A DNA stretch of 64,000 nucleotides from Erythrobasidium yunnanense (Eukaryota > Basidiomycota > Cystobasidiomycetes > Erythrobasidiales > Erythrobasidiaceae), in contig BCJC01000009.1 of the NCBI GenBank assembly GCA_001600175.1, positions 1-64,000 of the forward strand, given 5' to 3'. The stretch's first letter is position 1; every line of letters begins with the position of its first letter. A program made the position numbers and the translations under genes. Shown in pieces: positions 1-11,400 of this stretch. The notes beneath the pieces were generated by a model that did no database searches, was not told the DNA's origin, and saw only the letters and a program-made list of their open reading frames with translations.

Positions 1-230
1 TCATGGCAAGGGAAGAGGGAAAATGGGCTGTTGAATGGCACAATGGGTAGCTGCGCAAGCAGTAATCCGCCTTTAACAGTTCAGACTCCTGAATCGTCTA
101 GCGATTACGATGCCTGCATTGCAATCGTCTATCGGCCTCAGTGCCAGAACGTCCTCGATCGTCTATCGGTTAAGATTTCCGCTTTTCATTCTCTTGAATG
201 CTCGCGGGAGAGCTGGGTTCGATTCCCAGT
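1..230 (+). repeat. Inverted repeat, left copy (carries tRNA-Glu)
   Basis: This segment matches the reverse complement of 7756-7985 base for base without gaps. By eye there are only five mismatches, about 98% identity. The match stops exactly after the T-stem of the tRNA-Glu gene; in the left copy the acceptor stem then continues normally. The left end is cut by the window, so the full repeat may be longer. Upstream of the tRNA, the D-arm-like string tcgtcta appears twice more, near 94-100 and 124-130. Confidence 0.9.
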
Positions 231-237
231 CGGGGAA
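152..237 (+). tRNA. tRNA-Glu (UUC) with a 14-nt intron
   Basis: The cloverleaf can be folded by eye. The acceptor strand tcctcga pairs with tcgggga, with one G-T wobble. The D-stem is gtct/agat, the anticodon stem is tccgc/gcggg, and the T-arm is ctggg-ttcgatt-cccag. The loop reads ttttca, then an insert of 14 nt, then c. This puts anticodon TTC at 34-36 and the intron in the canonical 37/38 position. The insert is ttctcttgaatgct (198-211 approximately). The discriminator base is A237. All parts needed for a working gene are present. Confidence 0.88.
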
Positions 238-692
238 GCTTTTTGCAGCATCCACATATCATCTTCTCCCCCCCCCCCCCCCCCCCCCCCTCCCCCTTCC
301 TGTTTGAGAGGAAAAGCGAAAAAATGCGAGGGAGGCCGAAAAAATGCGTGGAGGGGTTGGCGCGACTCTAGAGCCTTCTACACCTCTCTGTCGTTTCATT
401 TTTATTGCTGTGCGGCATGCTGCGACCTCATGCGAAGTCTTGGGTCGCATGCGGCTGCTGTGCCTGAAGGAAGAAAAGCTCGGCGACGTTCCGGTTCCTA
501 CAATCATCGCCTTTGCTTGAAAGGGTTGCCTTGATGGTCATCTGCGACACAGCATGCAACCTCTGAGCCCGCCGTAGCCCATGCCCACTTGCGCCTGTCG
601 AAAAAGAGAGAAAAACCAGAATCGAACGAACTGCCATTGATGACAACAGCTTCCACGCCTATAAAGCTACACAAGAATAATGGAGTGTCATC
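238..692. other. Gene-free stretch
   Basis: Apart from the poly-C tract I see no gene here. The reading frames that cross it are low-complexity artefacts of the C-run and the tRNA. It probably holds the 3' end of the UPF2 transcript. Confidence 0.6.
268..290. repeat. Poly-C homopolymer tract
   Basis: A run of 23 C residues is followed by a T and five more C. It lies just downstream of tRNA-Glu in a stretch with no gene. The exact length may be a sequencing or assembly estimate. Confidence 0.9.
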
Positions 693-3600
693 CTACGACC
701 CCCCGAACCGCCGTTCGTAATCAAGTACCAGCTTTTTGAGCTGTTGCTGCTCCGCCCGATCCCGCTCCTGCTTACTCATAGTCTGCATCGCAAGTGCAGA
801 CTCTCTCGGTACGGCCATCGAGCGAGTCTGCTGCTTGGAACCTTTCTTCATCAGAAGGGTGAAGTTCATCTGGCCAGCTGCGGGCGCGTCTGCCGAGGTG
901 GTCTGGCGCTTGACTGCAGGCAGATTAACGTCTCCGAGGCCTGATTTATTGGTAGCAGCCCTTCTCACGTCCCCGCTGTTTTCCGCCATCATCTTTGCAA
1001 GTTCGCGAGCGAATTCGTCATCTTCCTCCATTTGTGCTTCGTCTTCACTGGAGATCTCGGACGACGAAAGCTCGTCGTCTGAAAAGTCACTCTCATCTTC
1101 CGTCGATTCGGGTCCTGCTGTCACCACTGCCTCGTCTTCGCTACTTTCCTGAAGGCCATCTGGACGAAGCCCGTCTTCTTCGAGGTCTGGTTCCGCAAGA
1201 TCGGGATACTGTAGATTGGTCGTATAGATCGCATCGACGGCAGCAGCTGCCTCATCGAAGGTACTGTACATCGCCATTTTGGGGCGCAAGGTTTCGAAAG
1301 TATCGGATACCATGAAACCAATATCCATGGGGAGAGCATGCTTTGACTTGATGTACATTTGGAAAAATACCAGAAAGTGGTCCATCTTCTTCCGCAGAAG
1401 GCCCCGATCGAAGTAAACACCGCAGGTGTCTAACAGAGTGCAGACCAATCTTATGCGAAAGAAGTCTTCAGGCGTATCGATAGATGATTCTGTATCTGGC
1501 ACAGGCCTTCCGTCCGCTGTCGACGGATTTCAGCTCAGACTGTGAGGTGACCTACATCTGAACTTACGATGCCCGAACGTGACCAAAGACCACAATGTAT
1601 CGAGCACCAGACGCGCATCCACCATACGATACGTATACATCTCGCCAAGGTATTTGACGGTAGCCACTCGTTGTTGATTATACTTGAAATTGTTATGCTG
1701 CAAGCCGGTCAGCAGAGCTTGAGCACATAAACACAAGTACACACCTCCATCCCGATAGTAATGTTCTCCAGTACGCCATCGATGACAGACACGCAAAAGT
1801 CCGAATGATAGCGAGCCAGGTCATGCAGCACAATGGCAAAGAGGTAGATGTCGCCAAACTTGATTTTCCATACTTTTGTGAAAGAGTTGTACAATTTGCG
1901 TACGACTTGCGGATCTTCCCAATGCAACTTGCGCAACAGCTTGACTACCCTGTCCAAGGTTGCCTTGACGAGCACATCATATAGTAGATGCCGTATATAG
2001 ATTTGCATTGGTGTACGCTCTTTCGGCACCACGACAGGTCGATCAGGCGGATCGCACTGATAATAAGCGTTGTCGAGCATGGTAATGTAGCGCTGATCGA
2101 GGTTCGTGACGTTCTTCTTGCGCTTGAGCGTATCCAGCTGCAGAATCGTCAGTTTCCAGCATAGGAGTCCAGTTCAGCTTACGCACCATCGCAGCCATCG
2201 TTTCGCGTGTAGACTCGCTTCGCAAAAGGTATCTACCGCATGTTTCCAGCACAATGCAGATATTCTCGATACTAGGTCCTGTAAAGTCGTCTAAGGATGT
2301 CTTGATGACATGCAATATTGAGTGTACTGGCGTGACACCAAATTTGGCGAGCTCCGACAGAAAGCGCACAGTCTAGGCCAGACGTATCAGAATCAAAAAG
2401 CATTAGGATAGGGCTTTCCCACCTTGGCACGCTGCTCCGCTAGATCTTGACGAGCGGAATCTTGTGCCCTTCGCCTTTGTAGCGATTTGAAATCGTCCTC
2501 AAGCTAGCATCGATATTCAAGTTAGTCTCACGAGATGTGTATAGCATATTTCGGAACTTACCAACGCAATGACGCCTCCGCCAATATCAGGCATGTATTG
2601 ATGGAGCGTTGCCGTTAATCTCGAATAGTAGGGTATAAGATCTAGCCGGTGACGAGGTATTCCCGCTACCAGCTGGAGTACAGACTTGTAATCAGTATCG
2701 GGACGAGCAGAGCTAGGAAAACAGTCTATGTACCTTGATCAAGCGCTTTCGGGCTGCCTTGGAGTTAAGGAATGTGAAGTCAACCGCAGCTTTGTCCATA
2801 GCTTCTTTGCTGCTCATTTCGGGAAGTCGGGCAAGCAAGGCAGATAGCTGTGCAGCCGGGGCAGGTGCTAGGCCTTCTTCTGCATCGGCAGGCCTGAAGG
2901 GAGCAGAGAAATGCGTCATCTGAAGGGCCTGTATCGTCGGTTCGGTGTCTAGCTTACTCTGCCATTTCTTTGCCTTCGGCCGCATCACCGGCGCCAATGA
3001 GCTCAGATTGCTTGACAGACGCGTCCACTCCGTCCTTTGCACTGTTCAGCAAGGATCCAGGCACCTCGCCTCTGAGGTCTAGGAGATCTGTATAAAAGCG
3101 CCTTTCTTCTTCGTCATTCCAAATGCCCTTCGAGCCGCCTGATCCGTCTGCATCGTCACTCAATGCATTCAGCAAAGAATTGCCAGAGCCAGTCACGACT
3201 GTATTAGAAGCAAGAGGCGGAAGCGTAGGTAAAGGAACAGCCAACGCCTCCGACAGACTGTACGGAGATAGTGTAAGCGTGACACAATGTACTCCGATGC
3301 CGTTCGCACCTTTGTAGACCTGCCCACAGCTTGTCCCAACCCTTGACCAGCTTTTCGTAGCTTTGCGCCCTATCTTCGAAGATTTCGCCGCTGCGAATAT
3401 ATGCATCGTGGTTGCGACGGTCGGTTTCTAGCAGGTGCTAAGACGGGTTGTCAGCTGAAGACAGCCGGCTACTCGGCTAATCTTACAGTATGCTCTTTCA
3501 CGGCACGTCGCGATAGAGCTTCATAATATGCCGCCAGCAGCTTCTTGAACTTATCGCGCTGTTGGGTAGGAACCAAGACGCCTTCCCTGTTTGCCTCGTC

Positions 3601-4502
3601 TGGCGCCGGAGTTGAGTGGTTCTCGTCTTCAGGCGCTGACAGAAATATGCTCCCTAGATGCTTGGTAAACGCAATGGCCAACGGGATTGAAACCACTAAA
3701 AGGTCCTTATCGGCTGTAAGCTGTCAGAACGGAACGGTCAGTTGCCTGGTCGCTTAGGTGGATACACAAGATCACTCACAAGGTCTCGAAAGACGCTGAA
3801 TGTAGCATCGCCAAAGCTGATGCGCTTGTCCGGCCTATGCACACCGGTTATCTCGAGTTCTGCATATATTCGTAGCAGCCCACGTTGCCGCAGGATACGT
3901 GAAGCCTCGTCTCTATCTCTTTGTTCTGCGGTCAGAGCTGCCAGTGAGCTTTTCGAAGGTGGTGAAAGAGAGCTTTGTAGATTCGCGACAAGGGGCACCG
4001 AGAACAGTTCAGGGAAGCGCTGATGCAGAGAGGATACGACCTTTGAATACAGTAAGGATCGAAGATCAGAAAGCTGTTCTTCTTCCGCAACTTGAGACTC
4101 TTTCGCCAGCCGAAGCCTGATGCTATCTTCTGCTTACTTCGACAGCTCCAGCTATTTCGGCGCCGCTTTTGCAGCGACTTAGACCTTCTATCGCAGCAGA
4201 AACCAGCTCGCTCGTATACTTCTCCAGGCTCAGCGCGTTGACTTCTTTGACGAGCGCCGATACCGAATCTTGCGCATGAAGGGAGGTTCGCAGGCGCTTG
4301 ATGAAGGCAGTATTACGTTTCAGAGAGGCATCCAGAGATCCAAGGTCTGCAGCGAAACGTTACACTGGCTTTCGGGACCCGGATTCGACGATGTTGCCAA
4401 ACCTTCAGCCTCGGCTCCACCGTTCTCCCAAGCTGCTTGATTGGCACGCCGGAGTTCAGCACGTCGCTGATGCCGCTGCACTTCAGCGCTATCATCAGCC
4501 AT
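693..4502 (-). CDS. UPF2: Nonsense-mediated mRNA decay factor UPF2/NMD2
   Basis: UPF2 is the scaffold of the nonsense-mediated decay surveillance complex; it bridges UPF3 and the helicase UPF1 in the cytoplasm. The start is MADDSAEVQRHQRR at 4502. An intron at about 4402-4347 joins it to DLGSLDASLKRNTAFIKRLR, the conserved beginning of the first MIF4G domain. Further segments follow: LLYSKVVSSLHQRFPELFSV, a middle MIF4G region, and a third MIF4G domain with FTGPSIENICIVLETCGRYL and YNSFTKVWKIKFGD. The last exon (693-1502) holds RLVCTLLDTCGVYFDRG and DIGFMVSDTFETLRPK. After that comes a very acidic stretch rich in E, D and S, and a basic tail near MSKQERDRAEQQQLKKLVLD, which is the UPF1-binding part in known UPF2. 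About nine short introns separate the exons. The gene appears complete and of normal family length (about 1,050 residues). Confidence 0.93.
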
Positions 4503-4855
4503 CCTGAGCCAGCATGTAGGTGTTCTATCGCAGGCAACCACAGGCTCAGCAAAGCCGGGGAATGGCGGATCAGAATATTTGCTGGAGGACAGCCCAAGGA
4601 TACATACAACAACCATAGCTTCACTATGGTACTTGCCTACCAATCACTGACCTACTAAGCCTTTACTTCCCAAAAGTGCGCCGTAAGAAATGGCTACTAC
4701 GATAGATCACACTACAGACTTTCACTGCAACCTTCATCAATATAGAAGAGTCTGCGGTCAGATACATGCGTTTATTTCATCTTGCTGACAGCTCCCTGGA
4801 CAGTTTGTATAGATGGAGGTAGATCTCTTTACATCAGACCACTGCAGAGAGTAAT
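4503..4855. other. Gene-free stretch between UPF2 and G-alpha
   Basis: No gene is recognised. The stretch holds the UPF2 promoter on the left and the 3' end of the G-alpha gene on the right. The open frame reaching 4758 could be an alternative tail of the G-alpha protein if a different splice is used. Confidence 0.5.
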
Positions 4856-6688
4856 TCAGTCGCAGCCTGCATGACATCTGAATAAGACGCACGAGTATGC
4901 AAGGTTCTTGCGTAGTATAGTATCGTTGACGCTGACCAAGACAACGCGAACCTGTTTCGTGTCGCTGTTGATCGAATGGGTTAGCCTTTGCAGAAATGAC
5001 ATAGGAGACCGGTGACATACGTTGCGCAAGTAAAGTGCGAATCTGTGTGCCAGATGCTGTATCAGCCCGCCATAGCGCTGTCAAAAGCAACATGACCTAC
5101 ATAGCTCGTTCTTGCTGCGATATAGAGCTTTGAATTTCCGCGCCATGAATAGGGAGCTGCAGGAGACAGGGTCAGCAAGCACATAATCTACAAGCCCTCC
5201 TCGAAGACTCACGCAGATTCATAATCGTTTGAACCTTCGTAATCTGGGCAGTAATCGACCAGTTTGGCTCCGGATTCGAGTTTCGCTTTGAACAGATCGA
5301 TTTTGTTTAAAAAGAGGATAATAGAGCTACTGCTGAAGTAGCGCGAATTCGCCACACTCTCGAAGAGGGTGATGCTCTCTTGCAACCGATTCACGGATTC
5401 ATCTTCATATAGAGTCTGATCGAATTCTTGAATAGCGACGAGGAAGAGCAGAACAGTCACATCCTGTATATAACCGACTGGTCAGAGAGGTTCGCCGTGC
5501 ATTGAATTATTGCGCACCTCGAAGCAATTCAGCCATTTCCTACGTTCCGTCCGTTGCCCTCCGACATCGAGCAGACGATACCGCAATTCTCCGACCTTCA
5601 GTATAGTTTCGTTGATTCCCGTTGTTTTCACTGCAGGGACAGTCAGATATGCGCCTCTTTCGCCTCCGCTTCATTTAAGCTTGTACCTCTGCAACGAAGG
5701 ATGTCATCATCTGTGGGCACAAAGCCCCCTTGTGTAGTCCTCTCTACATTTTCAAAGAAGTACTGTTGAAGTCACAAAGAGGCAGCCGAGATTGTCAGTC
5801 TTTGCATCCAACAATAAGGGCTCGATCAATAAGGAGGACACACCTCGGCTGAGTCGTTCAGCTGGAATTCGTTCCTCCTTGCTGTGATGCAATGAACAAT
5901 CAGCATTGAGGCTTTTGCAGCAGGCCGTGTATATGCCGCACCTATCGCTTTTTTGACGCCTTGATCCGCATATAGATTAGTCACAGACTTGGCGACGCTT
6001 TGTGGTACAGGCCACTGTGCATTATGGCATATGTTAGGATCGTACTGCCAAGAGGGAAAGCCTTGTGCGAACCTCTGGATACGATCCAATGTCGGCAATG
6101 ACGAGAGCATGTTGTGAACTTGATGGATTCGCAAAAGAAAGTCCAAGCATCTCCATAGCATCCAGTACGACAGAAAGGGATTGGAAAGCTGTGCGAAAAT
6201 CGCAGTCAATTCACTGTGCTGATCATGCGGAATCGAGGCGCTTTGCACGTACTGTTGGCAAGAATGATTTCGCGATAGCCCAGGCGCTCTTCCTGTATGG
6301 ACGATACATATACTGTTAGTTTCTTTGAAACTGCCTTCACCATGCAGACTTGCCTGCTCCATGGCCTTGTCATACATGAGCCTGAATTGCTTTAGGACCG
6401 TCGATTCTGAATAAGGTGAAGCGTCTAAGCACGTTTCCAGCACTGTTATAGAAGATGCGAACGCACTGCCAGACTCTCCAGCACCCAGAAAGAGGATCTT
6501 AATGTCTTGACGGGCCTGAGCACGCATACATCCATGTTAGATTCGGACGATCTGGCTTCGCGAATGCCAATACAGCGATATGGCAGCTTGCATACCTCCT
6601 TCTCAGCCTTCTTGAGCTGCTTCTCTATTTCTTCATGGCGTTGCTTTGCAGCCGTATCCTCGACAGGCGCCGATTGACCGCAACCCAT
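4856..6688 (-). CDS. Heterotrimeric G-protein alpha subunit
   Basis: This is a signalling GTPase of the plasma membrane that couples receptors to effectors. The N-terminus [16 protein letters not shown] has Gly2 for myristoylation and Cys3 for palmitoylation. The P-loop GAGESGKS is restored when an intron is removed inside the Lys codon (near 6472-6411); [17 protein letters not shown] follows. Downstream are [15 protein letters not shown], a helical-domain part with [18 protein letters not shown], switch [19 protein letters not shown], the guanine-specificity motif FLNKIDLF, and [14 protein letters not shown] with the TCAT box. So all nucleotide-binding motifs are present, spread over roughly nine exons. 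The C-terminus, which selects the receptor in this family, reads ILRKNLAYS and then departs from the usual final residues. The tail is unresolved: in the unspliced reading it ends at 4856, and an alternative splice would run on to about 4758. Confidence 0.9.
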
Positions 6689-7755
6689 TTCGACTTGGGC
6701 TTATATTCGATGAATGAAGGCAGGAGGGAGAGAAGCTGCAATACAGATGGCCGGGGATCGCCCTTGGAGCTTGAAGGAGACTTTGCAGGGACAGGAGTGC
6801 CTCCGGTCTGACGGCGACGCCTCGCTAATGCAGAAACGACCTGAGCGTACTGGCTTCTTGAGCGACAGCCCTCCGTATCTGAGCAGGACAAGACAGCTGT
6901 CGGAGCTTGCTGATCTTCGCAACGTGCTAGTCGTGTGGTACGAACGCCCTGAGCCAGTCCAAGCCGCTAGTCTCGAGGTGTATGCTGAAACGCAAAGGCG
7001 TTGTCCGATTTTGCAAGGTTGGGCAAAGGCAGCGACTGTTCCAGCGAGCAACGTCTGCTTGTTGTGCCCACAAGGTGAATAATGCTCGATAGCATTCAAG
7101 CCCTTTCACGGCCGTTCGCTCTATTCAAGTTGCGAACAAAAAGGACTGGGAGACAGCATATCTATTGCAAATATTTGCTCGTCGGGAAGCATCACTATGT
7201 ATCATCATTGTACAAAATCACATCTGATCTTACTGATCAGCTCCCCGGGACCGACCACCAGAAGTGCTAACAAAGAAGCCCACAAAATCGAAGGCCTAGG
7301 ACAGGATCAGCAGCCGACAGCGTATTACTTTGACGATGCTCATCTCAAGGATCGAATACTGTACGCGTCGCTTTTCTGGCGCTGTATCCAGTCGCGCTCT
7401 TCTCCCAACTCACCCACCTCTGCTCTTGATCCGTACCGAAGGGTCCTGACGAGCAACTAGGTAGGACAGTTGAAGTAAGCTCGGCACCTAGACGTGATCT
7501 ATCGCTGCAAAGGAATAAAACTCGGGGTTACAGGAACGAAGAACCCTTCTGTGTCGGTGTCGCAGTCAATCGAGCGGGAGGGAAGGTATGGCATGGGCAC
7601 CACACTGCGAGTACAAACTCCAGACTGCACTCAGGGGTGCCATTGATCATAGCCAGATTGAAACCGGCATCTCGGAGCGCCCTCCCCATGATTCGACGAC
7701 GTCAGTGTGTGGTGGTCCGGTGGGTAGAGCTTGGTGATGGGAAGCCTGTCATAAA
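6689..7755. other. Long stretch without a recognisable gene
   Basis: Several open frames of 80-130 codons overlap on both strands between 6700 and 7450. None resembles a protein I know, and their composition differs between frames. I see no tRNA or clear repeat before 7756. The part next to 6689 is the promoter of the G-alpha gene. Confidence 0.5.
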
Positions 7756-7834
7756 ACTGGGAATCGAACCCAGCTCTCCCGCGAGCATTCAAGAGAATGA
7801 AAAGCGGAAATCTTAACCGATAGACGATCGAGGA
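7756..7834 (-). pseudogene. Broken tRNA-Glu copy
   Basis: On the minus strand this copy keeps the acceptor 5' strand, the D-arm, the anticodon TTC, the 14-nt intron and the whole T-arm of the left tRNA-Glu. Immediately after the T-stem the sequence becomes tttatgacagg instead of tcggggaa. The 3' acceptor strand is therefore absent and the 7-bp acceptor stem cannot form. It should not give a working tRNA. Confidence 0.85.
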
Positions 7835-7985
7835 CGTTCTGGCACTTTGCCCGATAGACGATTGCAATGCAGACATCGTAATCGATAGACGATTCAGGAG
7901 TCTGAACTGTTAAAGGCGGATTACTGCTTGCGCAGCTACCCATTGTGCCATTCAACAGCCCATTTTCCCTCTTCCCTTGCCATGA
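7756..7985 (-). repeat. Inverted repeat, right copy
   Basis: This is the reverse complement of 1-230, collinear over the full 230 bp with about five substitutions clustered between the D-arm-like repeats. The outer edge cannot be placed, because the partner copy is cut by the window start. Confidence 0.9.
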
Positions 7986-8454
7986 ATTGGTGCGCTTCCA
8001 AAGTGATACTTATAGGTCGCAGAATGTCCTTCATTGATGGGCTTTGCGGTGCAGAGTTCGTGTATTCTGGACTTGACTCAGTCGCAATTAGGGCCCCCGC
8101 AGTTTTGGACGTATAGGGGTGTCTGACAGGCGGATGCGTTCCGGATCACCGTGCAGGTAAACAATAGCGTGTAAGTGTATGGAAGAAGAGCGAAGCCTTG
8201 TGTACGAAGAGCTCCCCAGCTGACACCACGCGCTTCCCGAGAAGCTGTAATGGCCATGATCTGGTTTTCTAGTGTGTATAATCTTGGCTGAAGGACATGA
8301 GTCCATATAATACGAAGCTCTTGTAGCATATTTCGTACCAGCGACCCGGTCGCGTAAAGTAATTCAGGCCTGACAGCATCCGGCTTCGAGCGTTTCTGCC
8401 AATTACCAACCGAATCAGAATCAAAACAGAAAGAGGTGTAAACTACTCTCACGC
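7986..8454. other. Gene-free stretch upstream of condensin
   Basis: Short overlapping frames only; none is supported. This interval should contain the promoter of the condensin gene that starts at 8455. Confidence 0.5.
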
Positions 8455-11400
8455 ATGGACTTCAACTTGGCGGACGAGCTGCAGGCTCTCCAGGCCAACA
8501 CCTACGATATTCCGAACCCAACGACGGCCAGCGATGCCAACATAAACAAAGCCATGGACGCCATCGCCGGGTCTTCAGAGGCCATTGCAGAGGTTTTCGA
8601 CGCGTTCAGATCATTCTTGAAGCATGCCAGCAGCCTGGAACCGAAGCAGCTGTCGAAGATTCTGGACGCTTTGACTTCGGGATTCACGTCCGAGATCGAT
8701 GCAACAGTACGCGATGGACACGACTTGCAGGATTTATCGTCATATAGGAGTCGCAAGACGTCGCTGGAGCTGTACGCCTTCCTCCTGCTGTGGTTTGTGC
8801 AGGCCGCAGAAAGATACGTAAACAAGCAACAGGCAGAGGACGAGACAGCTGGGAAGAAGAAACCAGCGCGAGGAAAGGCAGCAAAGGGAAAGACCAAGGA
8901 TGGTCTCAACTGGGTGGACAACATCCCTCACGTTCTGGCTGTACTGGCGAAAGGCTTGCGACTGAAGATTGAGCGCATATGGCAAACAACGCAAGACAGG
9001 GATACTTTCGTCAGGTAGGCAGTCAATCTAGGTTCGCAACACCTCTAACATGCTCTTGCAGCTGCTTTACCAAGCCGGCGAACCTGTTTGCGGAATCTGA
9101 GGCCTACATGAAGACTGCCGACATCAAGCTGGGTGTATACAAAATACTCTGTATCGCGGCTAAGAACCATGGACAAGGGCTTGCTATCCAAGTCATGATC
9201 ATGCACAACCTTACAGCGCACGAACATTCTCCGGAACCGATGGCAGAACTGGTCGCCATTCTCGTCAAGGAATTCGACTATACTCAGCTGGGAGAGGAGC
9301 TTTTACGCGATATAGCAGGCAAACAGTTCACTGGAGGCGCAGACACGAAAGCGCAGAAACCCTTCCCTAGATTCTTGGTCAAGCTATCCGAACTGTGTCC
9401 AAGATTGGTCCTCAAGCAGATGGTGTTACTGCAGAAACACCTAGACAGTGATGTAAGATTACTATATCAGTGGCTGTGCATCTGCTGACCTGTCGTTTCA
9501 GTCCTACCTCATGCGAAACTCGATTATCGAAGTTGTTGGCAACCTGATCAAGGAAGTAGCAAACAGCGAAGATGAAGGCGAACCGGGGCAGCAGAAGCGA
9601 GATCTTGAGAACTTCTTCGAGCTTCTGTTTGACCGCTTCTTGGATCTACACGGCTTCGTAAGAAGCAAGGTTGTCCAGACATTCGCAAAGATTCTGGACC
9701 TCCATACAAGCCGTTTCGCCGAGGCTCGACTTCGACTTACTGCCCTGGCTGTACGATCCTTGCAGGACAAGACATCAACTGTCCGCAAGAACTGCATCGC
9801 ATTGCTAGTCAAGCTCATTCTCACGCATCCGTATGGCGCCCTGCACGGAGGAGAGCTCGAGCTGGCAAAGTTCCAGGAAGGGTACGACAAGGTCGTTGCG
9901 GAGCTGGAGCCTATGGAAGCACCAAGTCAAGAAGTTTTGGATGCTATGGCAGACGACAAGTCGGTCGCAGATGAGGCAGAGGATGCAGAGCAGGACGAGA
10001 ACGAAGATCCGGAAGGGAGCGAGGATAAAAAGCCCAAGATCAAGGTCAAAAAAGAACCCGGATCCGATGCAGAAGACGGCGGAAGCGAGGAAGATTCTTC
10101 GGATGATGACGAGCCAAAGGAGGTTCGCAAAGCTAAGGCCGCAGCTGCGAAAGCCGAACAGCAGAAGAAGAGGAAGTCAGGCGCTCGCAAATCATCAATG
10201 GCTATCGTCCACGCATTCGCACAGATCGATCAAGAGAAGCTCATCAAGCTCCGCTTAACGAAACGATACTATTCAGATGCTATAACCTTCATTACAGAGC
10301 TCATGAAAGCTATGCCTCAAGTAGAAAAGCTGTTAGCCAGCAAAGTTCGCAGCGAAGTCTTGGAATCTATGGAGTTCTTCAAGGTGGCGCACGAGTATCA
10401 GATCGATGGCGCGAAGGTAAGTGCTCTATTCCAAATGGCAGTCTTGCTAGCTAATGGGTCGACCAGTCGGGCGTCAGACGTATGTTACATCTAGTCTGGT
10501 CAAAAGACAACTCCACCGTCGAAGACGGGCAAGAGCTAAAAGGCATAAGATCTCGCTTGATCGAATGCTATCGCTCACTCTACTTCGATCCACTTCGTGA
10601 CCTTTCGCCGCTGGAAAATGTCAACCGGATCACCCGCAACATGATCCAGTATGTCTTGCTCTGTACGCTTCTGACCGCGACTGACGATATTAAAGCCTCA
10701 CTTTCGACGCTTCGCTCGCCGAGCTAACCTCACTGGAGCAATTGATGCAAATCCTGGTTTCCGAAGACTATGTCCATGATGATATAATCGCCAAGCTATG
10801 GCAGGCGTACAGTAAGTAGAGGCAGCTAGAATTCTGGAACGCTATTGACTCGTTCTGCAGGCACACCCAAAGATATTCCTCGAATGCAGAGAAGAGGAGC
10901 TATCATCATACTTGGAATGCTTGCGACTGCAAAGCCAGAAATCGCCTCTGTGCATATTGACCATCTACTCCGCATAGGCTTGGGTCAGCTAGGAAAGGTA
11001 TGCATACATTTCACATCTCCTCCTGGGTGAAGCTAATCGACTGCTGTAGTCGGACCTGATTCTGGCCAAGTACAGCTGCATCGCGCTGAGGCGGATAGGC
11101 GGATCGCAGAAGAAGGTCAAAGGTGCTCTCTCGGACAACTCCATGCGGCTGCCCATGGACAACCCCGTCTTCGAAAGACTGCAAGAAGCAGTCGAAAGCA
11201 AGACTGTCGACTCCGAATGGTATGTTACTATGTCGTTGCACGAGGTTTTGTGGCTAATGTTTGCACAGGTTTGGTATGGCGGAGCAAGCAATCAATACAA
11301 TCTATGCGCTCGGCGAGCAGCCAGACGCATTGTGCTCAGTTATCATCAAGGACCTCGCAGACCGAGTCTTCCAGGAGAATGCAGAGGCCGCGGAGGAACG

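Noticed and set aside
31-534. Open frame with a poly-proline run on the plus strand
   Set aside because: It runs through the tRNA-Glu gene and the poly-C tract; the proline run is only the homopolymer read as codons.
6700-7100. Overlapping open frames of 120-130 codons on both strands
   Set aside because: No similarity to any family that I know, no clear splice plan, and opposite-strand frames of equal length suggest chance.
1-7985. Terminal inverted repeats of a large DNA transposon
   Set aside because: The enclosed genes are ordinary host genes (UPF2, G-alpha), there is no transposase, and the arms contain a tRNA gene. A segmental inverted duplication fits better.
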